A DNA stretch of 46,193 bases, taken from assembly GCF_001591265.1 (NCBI RefSeq), contig NZ_BCUL01000013.1, forward strand, positions 1 to 46,193. Direction: 5' to 3'. This document shows positions 15,780-24,235 of this stretch, piece by piece (the stretch's first letter is position 1; each line of letters starts with the position of its first letter). The position numbers were made by a program, and so were the translations under genes. The notes under the pieces were generated by a model. That model worked only from the letters and a program-made list of their open reading frames with translations, searched no databases and was not told the DNA's origin. Source of the DNA: Moraxella atlantae NBRC 14588. Its GTDB lineage: Bacteria; Pseudomonadota; Gammaproteobacteria; Pseudomonadales; Moraxellaceae.

Positions 15780-16676
15780 TCAAGCGTCCACCACCTGCGC
15801 TAACCATGCCTTGGTAGCCCCTACACTTGCGCCGCCCAATGCGCCCGTATCAAACCGATGCGCGACGGTCAATAGCGCGTAAACCTCATTGCCCACCTGC
15901 ACCGTCTTGCCTGCTTGTAATTCATCATCCATTGAGCGCAGCAGCACTCCATGGGTAATTAAAACGCGCTTTAGATTGCCCAGTTCCCGTTGGTCGGTGC
16001 GCGGCATGTAGTCCACGTGTTTGCCCTCAAGCGTCTGTCCGACAATCTGCTTGCCATCATCGGCAACCGACAAAAAATTGGTATTCTGTCTTGCCACCTG
16101 TGTGGGATTTTCCACCCACTGAATTTGGGCAGGGTCATACTTGCGGATGGGCGTTTGGCTCATCAACGTCTGTATGCGTCGGGCGTTTGCCGTCTTGTTG
16201 TCCGCGTCATACACCATCACCGCAGCTTCTTTTTGCAGTGCCAATGCCAAGCGTATCGTTGGCATCTGCCCCTTTAGGCACACAAACTGCCTAAGCTTGA
16301 TATCCTCACTAAAACGCAAGCGCGCACCTAGACTTTGATAAGCTTGCGCAATGCTGATATCATCATGGATGGTTGCGCGTTTTGTGACCGATAGCAGCGG
16401 CACACACCCTGCCAGCACTGCAATGACAGCAATGCCGCCTAAACGTCTGCCATCTTTGACCGCATTGTTATTGACCGCGTGCGCCTTGACGATTTCAAAC
16501 ATCACACCATTGACCAAGTGCAGCGTCTTGCCCACAACCAACTGTGCGCGCAACGCCTTGGTGGCATTGACCGTAAGTTCAAGCGTGACAGGCACGGGCA
16601 CAAGGTCATAGCGCAAAATTGCCGACAGCAAGTTTGCGCCATCTATCGCTTGACCATCGGATAGGTAAATGACCAT
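15780..16676 (-). CDS. Putative baseplate hub protein upstream of the spike
   Basis: A 298-aa beta-rich protein overlapping the 177-aa gene and lying 43 bases before the spike gene. In myoviruses the hub (gpD/gp27 type) is encoded next to the spike, and this protein has a comparable size and a C-terminal compact domain (AGKTVQVGNEVYALLTVAHR). A hydrophobic stretch near residue 80-95 (IAVIAVLAGCVPLL) is probably buried rather than a membrane helix. No clear motif is visible, so the hub role rests on order in the operon. Confidence 0.45.
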   Translation of the reverse strand: MVIYLSDGQAIDGANLLSAILRYDLVPVPVTLELTVNATKALRAQLVVGKTLHLVNGVMFEIVKAHAVNNNAVKDGRRLGGIAVIAVLAGCVPLLSVTKRATIHDDISIAQAYQSLGARLRFSEDIKLRQFVCLKGQMPTIRLALALQKEAAVMVYDADNKTANARRIQTLMSQTPIRKYDPAQIQWVENPTQVARQNTNFLSVADDGKQIVGQTLEGKHVDYMPRTDQRELGNLKRVLITHGVLLRSMDDELQAGKTVQVGNEVYALLTVAHRFDTGALGGASVGATKAWLAQVVDA

Positions 16677-17176
16677 AACTGACTTTGACCAACCGTAGTT
16701 TTGGTGCGTATCGGCTCACCTGTCACCTCAACGCTAAACGGGGCGTGACAAAACGCCTCTTTTTTCATCTGCTCAAGTGCTATCTGATAAATTTGGTTTG
16801 CCTCGCTTGATGACAGCCCAAACGCTTGCACGCCCAACGCCTGCGACCCCTCCATGCGTCGCGCCTGTAGCAGGTCACAATGCGCGCGTATGACAGGATA
16901 GACAATAGCCCACTCATCGGCTAGCAGATTGGTATCAAGCGTAAGCGACATAAACAAGGGCAGTGCCACATCCTTTTGGTACTCGGCATCTAGCCGCGCC
17001 CAACTTGCATACAATCGCACCGAATCTAGCGCGATTTGCTCGACATCCTCAGGCAGCAGCGAATAGCCGCTTGTCAGCAGCTCATCGTATAGCCAGCTTG
17101 CCACATCGCGCAAACTGCCTGCCTCCGCCCGTGGAAACTGCTGAATGTCAGACGGGTGTACTACCTCTAGGCGCAT
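16643..17176 (-). CDS. Phage tail/neck protein of unknown family
   Basis: A 177-aa protein, largely helical in its first 140 residues with a short beta end, and without a signal peptide. The ATG overlaps the stop of the tube-like gene (TAATG), so translation is coupled. Between tube and hub genes, contractile phages usually encode tail completion, chaperone or tape-measure proteins; this one is much too short for a tape measure. Function unknown. Confidence 0.45.
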   Translation of the reverse strand: MRLEVVHPSDIQQFPRAEAGSLRDVASWLYDELLTSGYSLLPEDVEQIALDSVRLYASWARLDAEYQKDVALPLFMSLTLDTNLLADEWAIVYPVIRAHCDLLQARRMEGSQALGVQAFGLSSSEANQIYQIALEQMKKEAFCHAPFSVEVTGEPIRTKTTVGQSQLWSFTYPMVKR

Positions 17177-17850
17177 TAAATACGCCCCGTATAGCCGTTA
17201 ATATTGCGTATGCCCGTTTGATTAAACACACCGCCTTGCGCCAAGCCAATCAAGCCGCCAACCGCCGCATTAATGGCATTGGTCTTGCCGCCACGCGCTT
17301 TTAGCGTGTTGTTGATTTGGTCAAAGGCACTTGCACCTGCCGCGCCAAGGTCTGCGTTTTGCCCAAAGTACATATAACGGATACTGCCGTTCACGCTCAG
17401 CACCTGTGAGCGTGAAGCCGAATCAATCTCGCCGCCACCATCGCTAAAGGTGATGGTGATATCAAAAATTCGGTAATCGGTCACGGCACTGGCAAAGCCA
17501 TCACTAATACCAAAAAACACATGTGCGGCATCCAAAAAGCCGCCATTATCCGCCATCGCCTGCGCAAAGTCACCGACGGTGTTTTTCTCGGTTTCAAGGA
17601 TAGTCAAAGATGATTCAAAACTGGTTTTTGGCACGCCCGAAACGTGAGCCGCCAAGCCGCCAGCATAGTCCACATCAGCCGCGTCATTGTTGGTGGCAAT
17701 CGGCTTTTGAAAGTTGGTAATCAGCAAGCGCAAATGCTCAAAACCGTCTGGCACAAGCACTGCATTGCACGCCAGTGCGGCTGCACCAAGTTCTTTGGCG
17801 GTTTCATATTCGCGGCGATAATGGGCATAAGTGGGGAGTGAGTTTTTCAT
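17176..17850 (-). CDS. Putative tail tube protein
   Basis: A 224-aa protein with GAGG before the ATG. The middle (DYRIFDITITFSDGGGEI and SRSQVLSVNGSIRYMYFGQ) shows the alternating strands with Gly turns typical of tube subunits, and size is in the tube range. The C-terminal tail contains AINAAVGGLIGLAQGG, a small-residue helix. It is the first gene of a unit that continues to the hub and spike genes, behind late-type promoter site 6. The 232-aa protein upstream has a similar strand pattern (YTFKLTIKLLGKQKSVPKDY), so the two could be tube and tube-end proteins. Confidence 0.5.
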   Translation of the reverse strand: MKNSLPTYAHYRREYETAKELGAAALACNAVLVPDGFEHLRLLITNFQKPIATNNDAADVDYAGGLAAHVSGVPKTSFESSLTILETEKNTVGDFAQAMADNGGFLDAAHVFFGISDGFASAVTDYRIFDITITFSDGGGEIDSASRSQVLSVNGSIRYMYFGQNADLGAAGASAFDQINNTLKARGGKTNAINAAVGGLIGLAQGGVFNQTGIRNINGYTGRI

Positions 17851-17884
17851 AAAAAAATAGCCTCAAAGGATGTTTAAGGCTATT
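17851..17884 (-). terminator. Terminator overlapping late-type promoter site 6
   Basis: AATAGCCT (17856-17863) pairs with AGGCTATT (17877-17884), with seven Ts on the minus strand right before the tube-like ATG. The upstream arm lies inside the -10 region. Confidence 0.7.
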
Positions 17885-17921
17885 GTGCTATGCCGTAAAA
17901 CCGTGCGATTGGGGGTGTTCC
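17882..17921 (-). promoter_or_regulatory. Late-type promoter, site 6 (GGAACACCCCC, -10 CACAAT)
   Basis: GGAAC at 17917-17921, 29 bp, then CACAAT at 17882-17887. Would drive tube, neck, hub and spike genes. Confidence 0.7.
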
Positions 17922-17928
17922 AATTCCG

Positions 17929-18600
17929 CTAGCGTTTGGCAGGCGACTTGGCAAACAGCCCGTATGGCGCAATCACTTGAAACGTCACTTGGGTTTTGGC
18001 AACCTCGCTTCTGCCCGATGATGACAGCGACGTACTAAACGACTTAACCGCCACCAAATAATCTTTGGGTACAGATTTTTGCTTGCCCAACAGCTTGATG
18101 GTGAGTTTAAACGTATAGTGTTTGGGCTCGGTCATTGTGCCGTCTGCCCGATACGCCAAGCCTTGGCAAATCCCTGCCGACTTGGCGATATCGCCACCAG
18201 CGGTTTCAATAAAAGTAACCTCTATGCTCTCTAAGCTGTGCTGGGTGAAGTGATGCAGCTGCCACGCGCCAGCATAAAAACTTTCGTTCTCACTGCTACC
18301 GTTGGTCAGTTCAACATCGGTTGCCAACCACGCCAGCGGAAAATCACCGCCAAACCACGAGGCATTGCTTGCAATGTGATAAATGTTTTGCAATTCAATG
18401 GCATATTGGCATTGTAGCAACGTGCCCAGCCCATGCAGCCGTTGGTAGTGCTTGTTTGCCTCAACCGCGCTGATACCAAAATAGGCGTTGTGTTTGGTGG
18501 TGCTTAGTGCCTGTCCGCCTTGTTCAAACTGCCCTTGTTTGGCGGAATCAGACAGCGCGCGCACGGTTTTAACCGCGCGTTTAGTGGTCTTAGCCTTCAT
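17929..18600 (-). CDS. Putative phage tail protein (tube-like)
   Basis: About 223 aa. The ATG at 18598-18600 overlaps the final codons of the portal gene and has GAGG nine bases upstream, so it is preferred over a start nine codons earlier. After a basic N-terminus the protein has strands such as SLESIEVTFIETAGGDI and HYTFKLTIKLLGKQ, and it ends in a basic tail. Translational coupling to the portal gene suggests a connector or tail-tube relative. Exact role unknown. Confidence 0.45.
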   Translation of the reverse strand: MKAKTTKRAVKTVRALSDSAKQGQFEQGGQALSTTKHNAYFGISAVEANKHYQRLHGLGTLLQCQYAIELQNIYHIASNASWFGGDFPLAWLATDVELTNGSSENESFYAGAWQLHHFTQHSLESIEVTFIETAGGDIAKSAGICQGLAYRADGTMTEPKHYTFKLTIKLLGKQKSVPKDYLVAVKSFSTSLSSSGRSEVAKTQVTFQVIAPYGLFAKSPAKR

Positions 18601-20251
18601 CGTCGTCTGCCTCGTCGTCCAAATCATCGCCTAGGTCATCGTCCGCTTCATCGTCTAAATCGTCGCTTTCCGCGCGGCTTGCCTCATCATCCAAGCCGCC
18701 CATACCCATCGCGCCCTGCCCCATCATCCCACCGTCTGTGCCATCGGGCGGTGCGGCTAGCAGGCTTTCCGCAAGTTTTTTGGCGCTTTCAAAGTCTTCA
18801 CCTGCGTCATTTTCCAAAATAAGCTGGGTTGCCTCTTTGGGTAAGCCCAATTCGTGCAGCATTTGCAGCATTTGCACTTTAAGCATGGCGGTGTTAATAC
18901 GCGTCTGCTTGTTGGTCAGTGCCTCGGTGGCGGCAGCGGACTGGTCTGAATAAAAATCAAACTGCCACGGATACTCACCATCATAAAAATAAGCTTGATA
19001 GCGCAAAGCAAAATGCAGTGCCATCAAGTCATTAAAGCTGTCAATCAAGGCTTGCCGAATCAGCATAGAGCGTCGCATGATTTGTGCTGACGTGTGAAAA
19101 CTTGCCCCATCTCCCAAGCCGCCTGCCAACATATCCGCCCAACCCATTAGCGATAAATCCATGCCCAAGCCACCAGCCACGCGACGCAAATTCAACATCA
19201 GCGTGCTATCATTGAGTGGGGCAACGCGCTGGGACAAATCGCCCAACGGTGTGATGGTCTGTTTACTGCCCCATGTGGGCAAAACGTGGTAGTTTGTACC
19301 AAAGATTTCCTCACCGCCTTCAAACGCGGCTTTAATGCGGTCACGGTAGTTTTGTAGCATTTGCACTAAGCCTGCCTTGTAGCGTTTTTGCTGGTCGGGC
19401 GGCATACCTTCCATATCCACCGTTAAAAACGCCTGCTTGACGCTATCGGCAATTTGTTGATTGTTGAGTGCCAGTAGGTTTAACATCGCGTCACGCCACG
19501 CGCCCTCAACAGGATACAAAAACGAACCGCCCACCGCGGCAGGCAATACAGGCATATCAGCTTGTACGTCGTATTCCAGCAACCGCGCTTTTAGCCACTG
19601 TCCAAGCGGTGCTTGCGGCACATACTCCACGCGCGGCATTTTCACGCGCAGCATTTGTAAAGGGGTGAGTTTTGCCAGCACGTTTGTCCAGTCGTCCATC
19701 TCAAGCGCAAAAAAACCCACCGTGCGCCCACCTTGTTCAAACGCCTGTATCAGTGGCGGCTGCGTATATTGGTCGTTGATTAAATCCACCACGCCTTGTT
19801 GCTTGTGGCTATAAATCCGTGCATAGCTGTCACCATAGCCAATCGCTTGCCTTGCTAGACTAAATGCCATGCGGTTAATCAACGGGGTCATGCGCCGCGC
19901 CTCACGCTCGACTTGTTCGCGCAGTTTTTTGGCACGCACGCCTTTGCCACGGATACGCTCATGGGGCGTGATAAAAATAACCTCGCCCGTTGTCTCATGC
20001 CCACCCAATGCCGCGGTCACATGTAGCGACAATGCCTCAGCAATCTGTGGGTCAGCTTGCATAACCTGCCACTGGGTATAAATTTGCTTGCGCGTTCGTG
20101 GGGCATTTTCAGACGTGGGGAATGTGCCAAGCTCAAATTGCGTGACTGCGTCAAACCGTTGGTCTAGCTGTTTGATGTTGGGCAAATGCTCACGGTGCGC
20201 ATTTTCGCGCTGGGTGATAAGCATGTTAGCCATAAAGTTTGCAAGTTTCAT
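18590..20251 (-). CDS. Putative portal protein
   Basis: 553 aa. Features fitting a portal are the length and the helical clip/stem region (NRMAFSLARQAIGYGDSYAR then IYSHK). Others are SLMGWADMLAGGLGDGASFH, a pattern seen in T4-like and P1-like portals, RRSMLIRQALIDSFNDLMAL, and a very acidic Asp-rich C-terminus (DDLDDEADDDLGDDLDDEAD). It would form the dodecameric DNA gate at the capsid vertex. It is unusual that it lies after the sheath gene rather than near the capsid gene. Late-type promoter site 7 precedes it. Confidence 0.6.
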   Translation of the reverse strand: MKLANFMANMLITQRENAHREHLPNIKQLDQRFDAVTQFELGTFPTSENAPRTRKQIYTQWQVMQADPQIAEALSLHVTAALGGHETTGEVIFITPHERIRGKGVRAKKLREQVEREARRMTPLINRMAFSLARQAIGYGDSYARIYSHKQQGVVDLINDQYTQPPLIQAFEQGGRTVGFFALEMDDWTNVLAKLTPLQMLRVKMPRVEYVPQAPLGQWLKARLLEYDVQADMPVLPAAVGGSFLYPVEGAWRDAMLNLLALNNQQIADSVKQAFLTVDMEGMPPDQQKRYKAGLVQMLQNYRDRIKAAFEGGEEIFGTNYHVLPTWGSKQTITPLGDLSQRVAPLNDSTLMLNLRRVAGGLGMDLSLMGWADMLAGGLGDGASFHTSAQIMRRSMLIRQALIDSFNDLMALHFALRYQAYFYDGEYPWQFDFYSDQSAAATEALTNKQTRINTAMLKVQMLQMLHELGLPKEATQLILENDAGEDFESAKKLAESLLAAPPDGTDGGMMGQGAMGMGGLDDEASRAESDDLDDEADDDLGDDLDDEADDDEG

Positions 20252-20280
20252 AATCGCGCCAAAAAGTTGTTATTTGGGCT

Positions 20281-20320
20281 ATTATGACGCGTGGCTGGTG
20301 GGATTTTGGGGAATTGTTCC
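20281..20320 (-). promoter_or_regulatory. Late-type promoter, site 7 (GGAACAATTCCCC, -10 CATAAT)
   Basis: GGAAC at 20316-20320, 29 bp, then CATAAT at 20281-20286, followed by AGCCC. The C run is displaced by three bases compared with other sites. Would drive the portal gene. Confidence 0.65.
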
Positions 20321-20324
20321 AAAC

Positions 20325-20351
20325 AAAACCCCTCAATAGGCGAGGGGTTTT
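20325..20351 (-). terminator. Rho-independent terminator after the charge-polarised gene
   Basis: Ten-bp perfect arms AAAACCCCTC and GAGGGGTTTT with a seven-base loop and T-rich flank, just upstream of promoter site 7. Confidence 0.8.
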
Positions 20352-20373
20352 GGATTGGGGGCGAAATCAGTCA

Positions 20374-21276
20374 CTAAAACGCATTTTTGTTATGGCGGCG
20401 CAGCGACATATTTTGCAAGTTTTTTTGCTGTTTGTCGGATAGGTGCTTATATAGGTTGCGCTTAATACCCTTTGCCAAAGACTTCATTTGTTTGCGAATG
20501 GCAGTTGGTGTGGCTGCCTTCTTGCGCGCTTTACGCAAGCTGGCTTTTTGCTTGCCCGATAGCACCACATGACCGCCAATGCGCTTATTTACCACATCCA
20601 CTTTGCCGTTGCGGATGACCTTAACGGCTTTATACGTCACTTTATGCCCGTTAATTTCTTTGGTGGTCTTTTGTCCTGTGCGCGGCTTTTTCTTTTTTTG
20701 CCCGTCAAACATTGCCCCATCGTACATCGCCCCATCATACAATTCCTCGTACGGCTCATCGCTCAAATCATAGCCAAATGCAAAAATTTGGGCAAACTCG
20801 TCCAATGGGTCGCCATCATCGGGTAGGTTTTCAACAACCGTTTGGCACGCGCTCTCAATGGCGGTATCAGCGACATCGGCATCCATGCCGAACATGTCAT
20901 CAATCACGCCATCATCAACGCCAAGGCTAGAAAAAGCATCCGCCACATGCGCAGATAATGCCGCCTTGACCAACGGGTCAATATCATCATCGTCATCATC
21001 GCCCAATGTTTCAAGCATTAGCGCGTCCAACAGTTCGCTGGGCAGCATTTCATCCTCAGGTTCAGCGTCCTGCCCTTCTGTGACCAGCAAGGCAAGCTGC
21101 AAAACCACGCTCAATGCCGCCAAACGCATGTTACTGGTAGCGGTGATTTCGGCACGCTCACTGATTGGATCGTAAGTGATTTGCTCGGCTGCCTCACGAA
21201 TGCCGTCCAGCTGTTGGCGTTCATGTGCTTGTTCGCGCAAGCGGCTGGCAAGACGGGTATTCATTCCAAATGACAT
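20374..21276 (-). CDS. Charge-polarised phage protein (possible scaffold or internal head protein)
   Basis: A 300-aa protein with AGGAG before the ATG. The first 200 residues are strongly acidic, including a DDDDDD run and FGMDADVADTAIES. Then come three copies of a YDGAM/FDGQ-type repeat (YDGAMYDGAMFDGQ). The last 100 residues are very basic (KQKASLRKARKKAATPTAI). An acidic body with a basic end fits scaffolding or DNA-binding internal head proteins. It lies between sheath and portal genes. No enzyme motif is seen and the family is not recognised. Confidence 0.45.
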   Translation of the reverse strand: MSFGMNTRLASRLREQAHERQQLDGIREAAEQITYDPISERAEITATSNMRLAALSVVLQLALLVTEGQDAEPEDEMLPSELLDALMLETLGDDDDDDIDPLVKAALSAHVADAFSSLGVDDGVIDDMFGMDADVADTAIESACQTVVENLPDDGDPLDEFAQIFAFGYDLSDEPYEELYDGAMYDGAMFDGQKKKKPRTGQKTTKEINGHKVTYKAVKVIRNGKVDVVNKRIGGHVVLSGKQKASLRKARKKAATPTAIRKQMKSLAKGIKRNLYKHLSDKQQKNLQNMSLRRHNKNAF

Positions 21277-21288
21277 AGTAGGTTGCTC

Positions 21289-22677
21289 CTATTTTACAAT
21301 AGTGGTTTCAAGATAAGCTTGACGCACCGCACCTTCGGGGCGACGTGCCAGTTTGACGTTTACTGCCTCAAAGGGCTTTTCGGCATTTGGGCTGATTTCT
21401 AGCGCATAATACCGCCCAGCCAATTCTACCGATTCTTTGAGCAGCCCTGCCGCCACACAGGCGTCCAAAAACCGCTGGCAGTCGCCATACACGCGGCTTA
21501 AAAAATCATCCATGGGCGCAAGCATATGCCGCTTGATGATGTCAATTACACCATTGGCGGTAAAGGTTTCAATCTCAGCGGCATTCGCCAAGCGCAACGC
21601 ACTGGTTGCACTGCTGCGCTGGGTCAAGACATCGCCATAAATCCAGCGTGATTGGTTTTGGTAGCGTTCATTTAGCACCACAATCACATGCGCAGCTGCC
21701 AGCGCGTTTTGCGCCTCCTCATCCAAATTAACCTCATCCATCTGCTTCATGCCGCGAAAATCAATCGGGAACTCATAGCCAGCCACAGGGATATGCAAAG
21801 GCGGAATGCCATTGACGTTGCGCAAGGCGTTACGCAACAAATGCTTGCCAAGATAATCGCCCACACAAGGTCGCCACTTTTGACGCGACAAAATCCCCGA
21901 TGTTTCGCCCGGGCGGCATTTATTTGGATTCCATAGCACGCGGATGCGCTGGTCATTGAAGTTTAAGCCCTCAACCAGTGCCGCCACGTTGCGCCAGTCA
22001 GTCATCTGCCCCACGTCAATGAACATATGAATGTTAAAATCCGCCATCACGCCTGCCAGCGCGTCAATCATTTCAAGGTCGGACACGTCCGTTACGGCAA
22101 TGTAGTTGGGGTGTGGCGCAAACTTGGTCAGCATGTTGCGCACCTCAGTGGGGCTGATATCTGGCTGTAGCGGGCTTGCTGGCACATCAAACACCACCTC
22201 ACGGGTGCGATAAGCATATAGGGTGTTCATCACGCCTGCTTGCTCTAGGGCTTGGCGGATGGTTTGTGCCTGTCCTGCGTCATAATACGTTTCCACCACG
22301 TCAAAAAAGTCAAACTCGCTGTCCAATGCGCCATAAAAGTCGAGTTTCTTGGCAATGTAGGCTAGGTTGTGGCTGTGGTTCTCCTCAAGTGCGTCAATAC
22401 CGCCGCCTGTGTAAAGCCGCCCTGTCAAAGTGGTAATCACGCTGCCGTCAATTTTGTCTTTAAAAATTAGGTTGAATGCCAGTCCGTGAAGTGGGTCTAT
22501 TGCACTGTGCAAGGGGTCATTGTCTGCCACCTCTTTGGTGTCTGTGACGCGCACCACCAATTCAGCGTTGTTGTCAAACACATAATTGCCCGTTAAGGCA
22601 ATCTGCGCAAGAGCAGGGGCTGGGGTACGCGTTAGGCTTACGCCACTTTGCGTAACATTGAAATATAAGGTATCCAT
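21289..22677 (-). CDS. Putative tail sheath protein
   Basis: 462 aa. The middle contains NYIAVTDVSDLEMIDALAGV and RIRVLWNPNKCRPGETSGIL, then WRPCVGDYLGKHLLRNALRN with IPVAGYEFPIDFRGM. These are Rossmann-like and conserved-core stretches like those of contractile sheath subunits. The C-terminus (PEGAVRQAYLETTIVK) resembles the inserted strand of the sheath mesh. It would contract to drive the tube. It follows terminator and late-type promoter site 8. The preceding frameshift gene has an N-terminal pattern also seen near sheath genes, so the two may act together. Confidence 0.6.
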   Translation of the reverse strand: MDTLYFNVTQSGVSLTRTPAPALAQIALTGNYVFDNNAELVVRVTDTKEVADNDPLHSAIDPLHGLAFNLIFKDKIDGSVITTLTGRLYTGGGIDALEENHSHNLAYIAKKLDFYGALDSEFDFFDVVETYYDAGQAQTIRQALEQAGVMNTLYAYRTREVVFDVPASPLQPDISPTEVRNMLTKFAPHPNYIAVTDVSDLEMIDALAGVMADFNIHMFIDVGQMTDWRNVAALVEGLNFNDQRIRVLWNPNKCRPGETSGILSRQKWRPCVGDYLGKHLLRNALRNVNGIPPLHIPVAGYEFPIDFRGMKQMDEVNLDEEAQNALAAAHVIVVLNERYQNQSRWIYGDVLTQRSSATSALRLANAAEIETFTANGVIDIIKRHMLAPMDDFLSRVYGDCQRFLDACVAAGLLKESVELAGRYYALEISPNAEKPFEAVNVKLARRPEGAVRQAYLETTIVK

Positions 22678-22711
22678 AAAATAAGCCTATCAAGTGAGAT
22701 GATAGGCTTAT
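22677..22711 (-). terminator. Terminator overlapping late-type promoter site 8
   Basis: Twelve-bp perfect arms (22681-22692 and 22700-22711, core AAGCCTATCA), followed by four Ts at the sheath start codon. One arm touches the -10 hexamer. Confidence 0.7.
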
Positions 22712-22749
22712 GGTAGATTGGGTTAAAAGACGGGTTTAGGGGGTGTTCC
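22710..22749 (-). promoter_or_regulatory. Late-type promoter, site 8 (GGAACACCCCC, -10 TACCAT)
   Basis: GGAAC at 22745-22749, 29 bp, then TACCAT at 22710-22715. It shares GGAACACCCCCTAAA with site 9. Would drive sheath and the charge-polarised gene. Confidence 0.7.
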
Positions 22750-22773
22750 GCGCAATGGTTGCGATGGTTAGGG

Positions 22774-23492
22774 TCATGGTGTGCCCATGTTTTTTAAAAT
22801 ATACATATCAAGTCGGACAGAGCCGTCAGAATTAAAAGTAACTCTTTCATCTGCATCCGCTACCATCAGCCCTGGCTGATAGTTGCTGTAGGCGTCGGCA
22901 TATTTAAACTCTAAGACATGTCTTGTCCAGGAGGGCGAAAAAATACTCATATAGCCGCCCGCACCCTCAAATTTGCCAGATCGTCCTTGTACCATTTTAA
23001 TATCCGTCCCAGCAATAGACCCATTGTTTGCTGCACCCACGATCTGATCGCGCATATCTACGCCATCAACGCGGAAATACTCATAAATACTGGGGTTAGC
23101 AACATTTTCGGCAATAAAATAATCATAAGGATTGCTTGGATCAGTGGCTGATAGCATAATAGGTGGAAGAGTAATATAAATGTCAGCCATGCCCCCATCA
23201 ACGGGGGCTACCACTTTCCCAAAGGCGCACCCACGCGCACAACCCACAATTCATTGATACCCGTGCGAAACGCGTCTTGCACCGCCATAAAATCGGGGTT
23301 TGCCGCGTCAAATCCCAAATACGCGGAATAATTGTCTTTATTTACGCGAAACGGCGCACCCATAAAGCCGCGTTTAAATCGCCCCACAATCAAGCCATTG
23401 CTAATGCTTGATGGATTGTTGGTTTCTGACTTATCTTGTACACCTTGGTACTGAATACCAACGGCATCGCCTAAAATTTTGGTCTGAATCAT
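22774..23492 (-). CDS. Phage virion-region gene expressed by programmed -1 frameshifting (94-aa and 239-aa forms)
   Basis: The zero frame (ATG at 23490-23492, good AAAGGGG site) codes 94 aa and stops at TAG 23208-23210. It includes SNGLIVGRFKRGFMGAPFRV and NELWVVRVG. Just before the stop is G GGA AAG (23214-23220), the heptamer used in lambda G-T frameshifting. Five bases later lies the perfect hairpin GCCCCC-GTTGAT-GGGGGC (23191-23208). A -1 shift joins the short form to a 146-residue extension ending at 22774, total 239 aa. An internal ATG at 23188-23190 in the extension has no normal ribosome-binding site. The N-terminal pattern recalls proteins encoded next to sheath genes; a tail-assembly chaperone or sheath-related role is inferred, not shown. 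Confidence 0.75.
23191..23223 (-). promoter_or_regulatory. -1 ribosomal frameshift signal: slippery heptamer, spacer and hairpin
   Basis: On the minus strand TTTGGGAAAG contains two overlapping X XXY YYZ heptamers in the zero frame (T TTG GGA and G GGA AAG). A five-base spacer TGGTA follows, then a six-bp GC hairpin with a six-base loop. The zero-frame stop TAG lies between the heptamer and the hairpin. Confidence 0.8.
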
Positions 23493-23524
23493 GGTTATAC
23501 CCCTTTGGCTGCATTAGCCCCGTG

Positions 23525-24166
23525 TTAGTCCTGTATCACCAGTTTATTGCGGTGTAAGTAGTTTAGCTGTCGGATGTTGTTAAGCACACGTTGGCGCGTG
23601 GCATAGCCGTTTAGATGAATAGCACTCACCTTGCCCGACACCAGTCGCGTCATGCTGGCAGTTTCTAGTAAATCTGCTGAATGGTTGTTTTTAACAAAAA
23701 TCACGTTATCAACCTTCGGCAGAGGCTTGGCAGGCTTTGGTGTCACGGGTGTCACGGGCATGACAGGTGTGGGCTTAGCTTCGGGCTTAACTTCGGACTC
23801 AGCTTCGGGCTCGGCTTCTACTGTGGCTGCGTTCGTTGCCGCTGCGTCGGTTGCGTCATTCACTACGGATTGGGCGGTTTTGTCAGCCGCGCTGTCGGTA
23901 GTACTGTCAGCCGTCGCACTGCTGGTTTCACCGTTTTTTTCATCGCCCTTTTCGTCGCCATCTGTGCCTTGCCCCTCGTTGTCTTTGTTTTCTGTGGTGG
24001 TCTTGCGACGGCGCGTGGTTTTGGGTTTAACCTCGTCCACAGGTTCAGCTTGCGCCTCAGCGTCACGGCTTGCTGTGGTGTCTGCCGCTGCATTTTCGGC
24101 AGGCGTGGTCATTGCTAAGTCTTTTTCTTGCTGGTCTGTTTGTTGGTCTATTTGCTGAATTGCCAT
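23525..24166 (-). CDS. Low-complexity phage protein with conserved C-terminal domain
   Basis: About 213 aa. The ATG at 24164-24166, with GAGGGG seven bases upstream, is preferred over a start five codons earlier. Residues about 5-150 are Ala/Glu/Asp/Thr-rich and repetitive (EAEPEAESEVKPEAKPTP, PVTPVTPKP). The last 60 residues form a compact domain (VDNVIFVKNNHSADLLETAS to QLNYLHRNKLVIQD). A disordered linker plus C-terminal domain directly after the capsid gene could be a head decoration or a head-tail joining protein. The function is not recognised. A weak hairpin at about 24200-24222 separates it from the capsid gene. Confidence 0.5.
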   Translation of the reverse strand: MAIQQIDQQTDQQEKDLAMTTPAENAAADTTASRDAEAQAEPVDEVKPKTTRRRKTTTENKDNEGQGTDGDEKGDEKNGETSSATADSTTDSAADKTAQSVVNDATDAAATNAATVEAEPEAESEVKPEAKPTPVMPVTPVTPKPAKPLPKVDNVIFVKNNHSADLLETASMTRLVSGKVSAIHLNGYATRQRVLNNIRQLNYLHRNKLVIQD

Positions 24167-24235
24167 ATCAATTCCCCTCATTGAGTATTTAAAAAGCCCA
24201 TGGCGGTATCGACAACACCGCCACAGGAAAAAGGC

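Noticed and set aside
23188-23190. Independent gene starting at the ATG at 23190
   Set aside because: The only purine-rich sequence is one base from the ATG and is part of the hairpin; the heptamer-spacer-hairpin array explains the downstream frame better.
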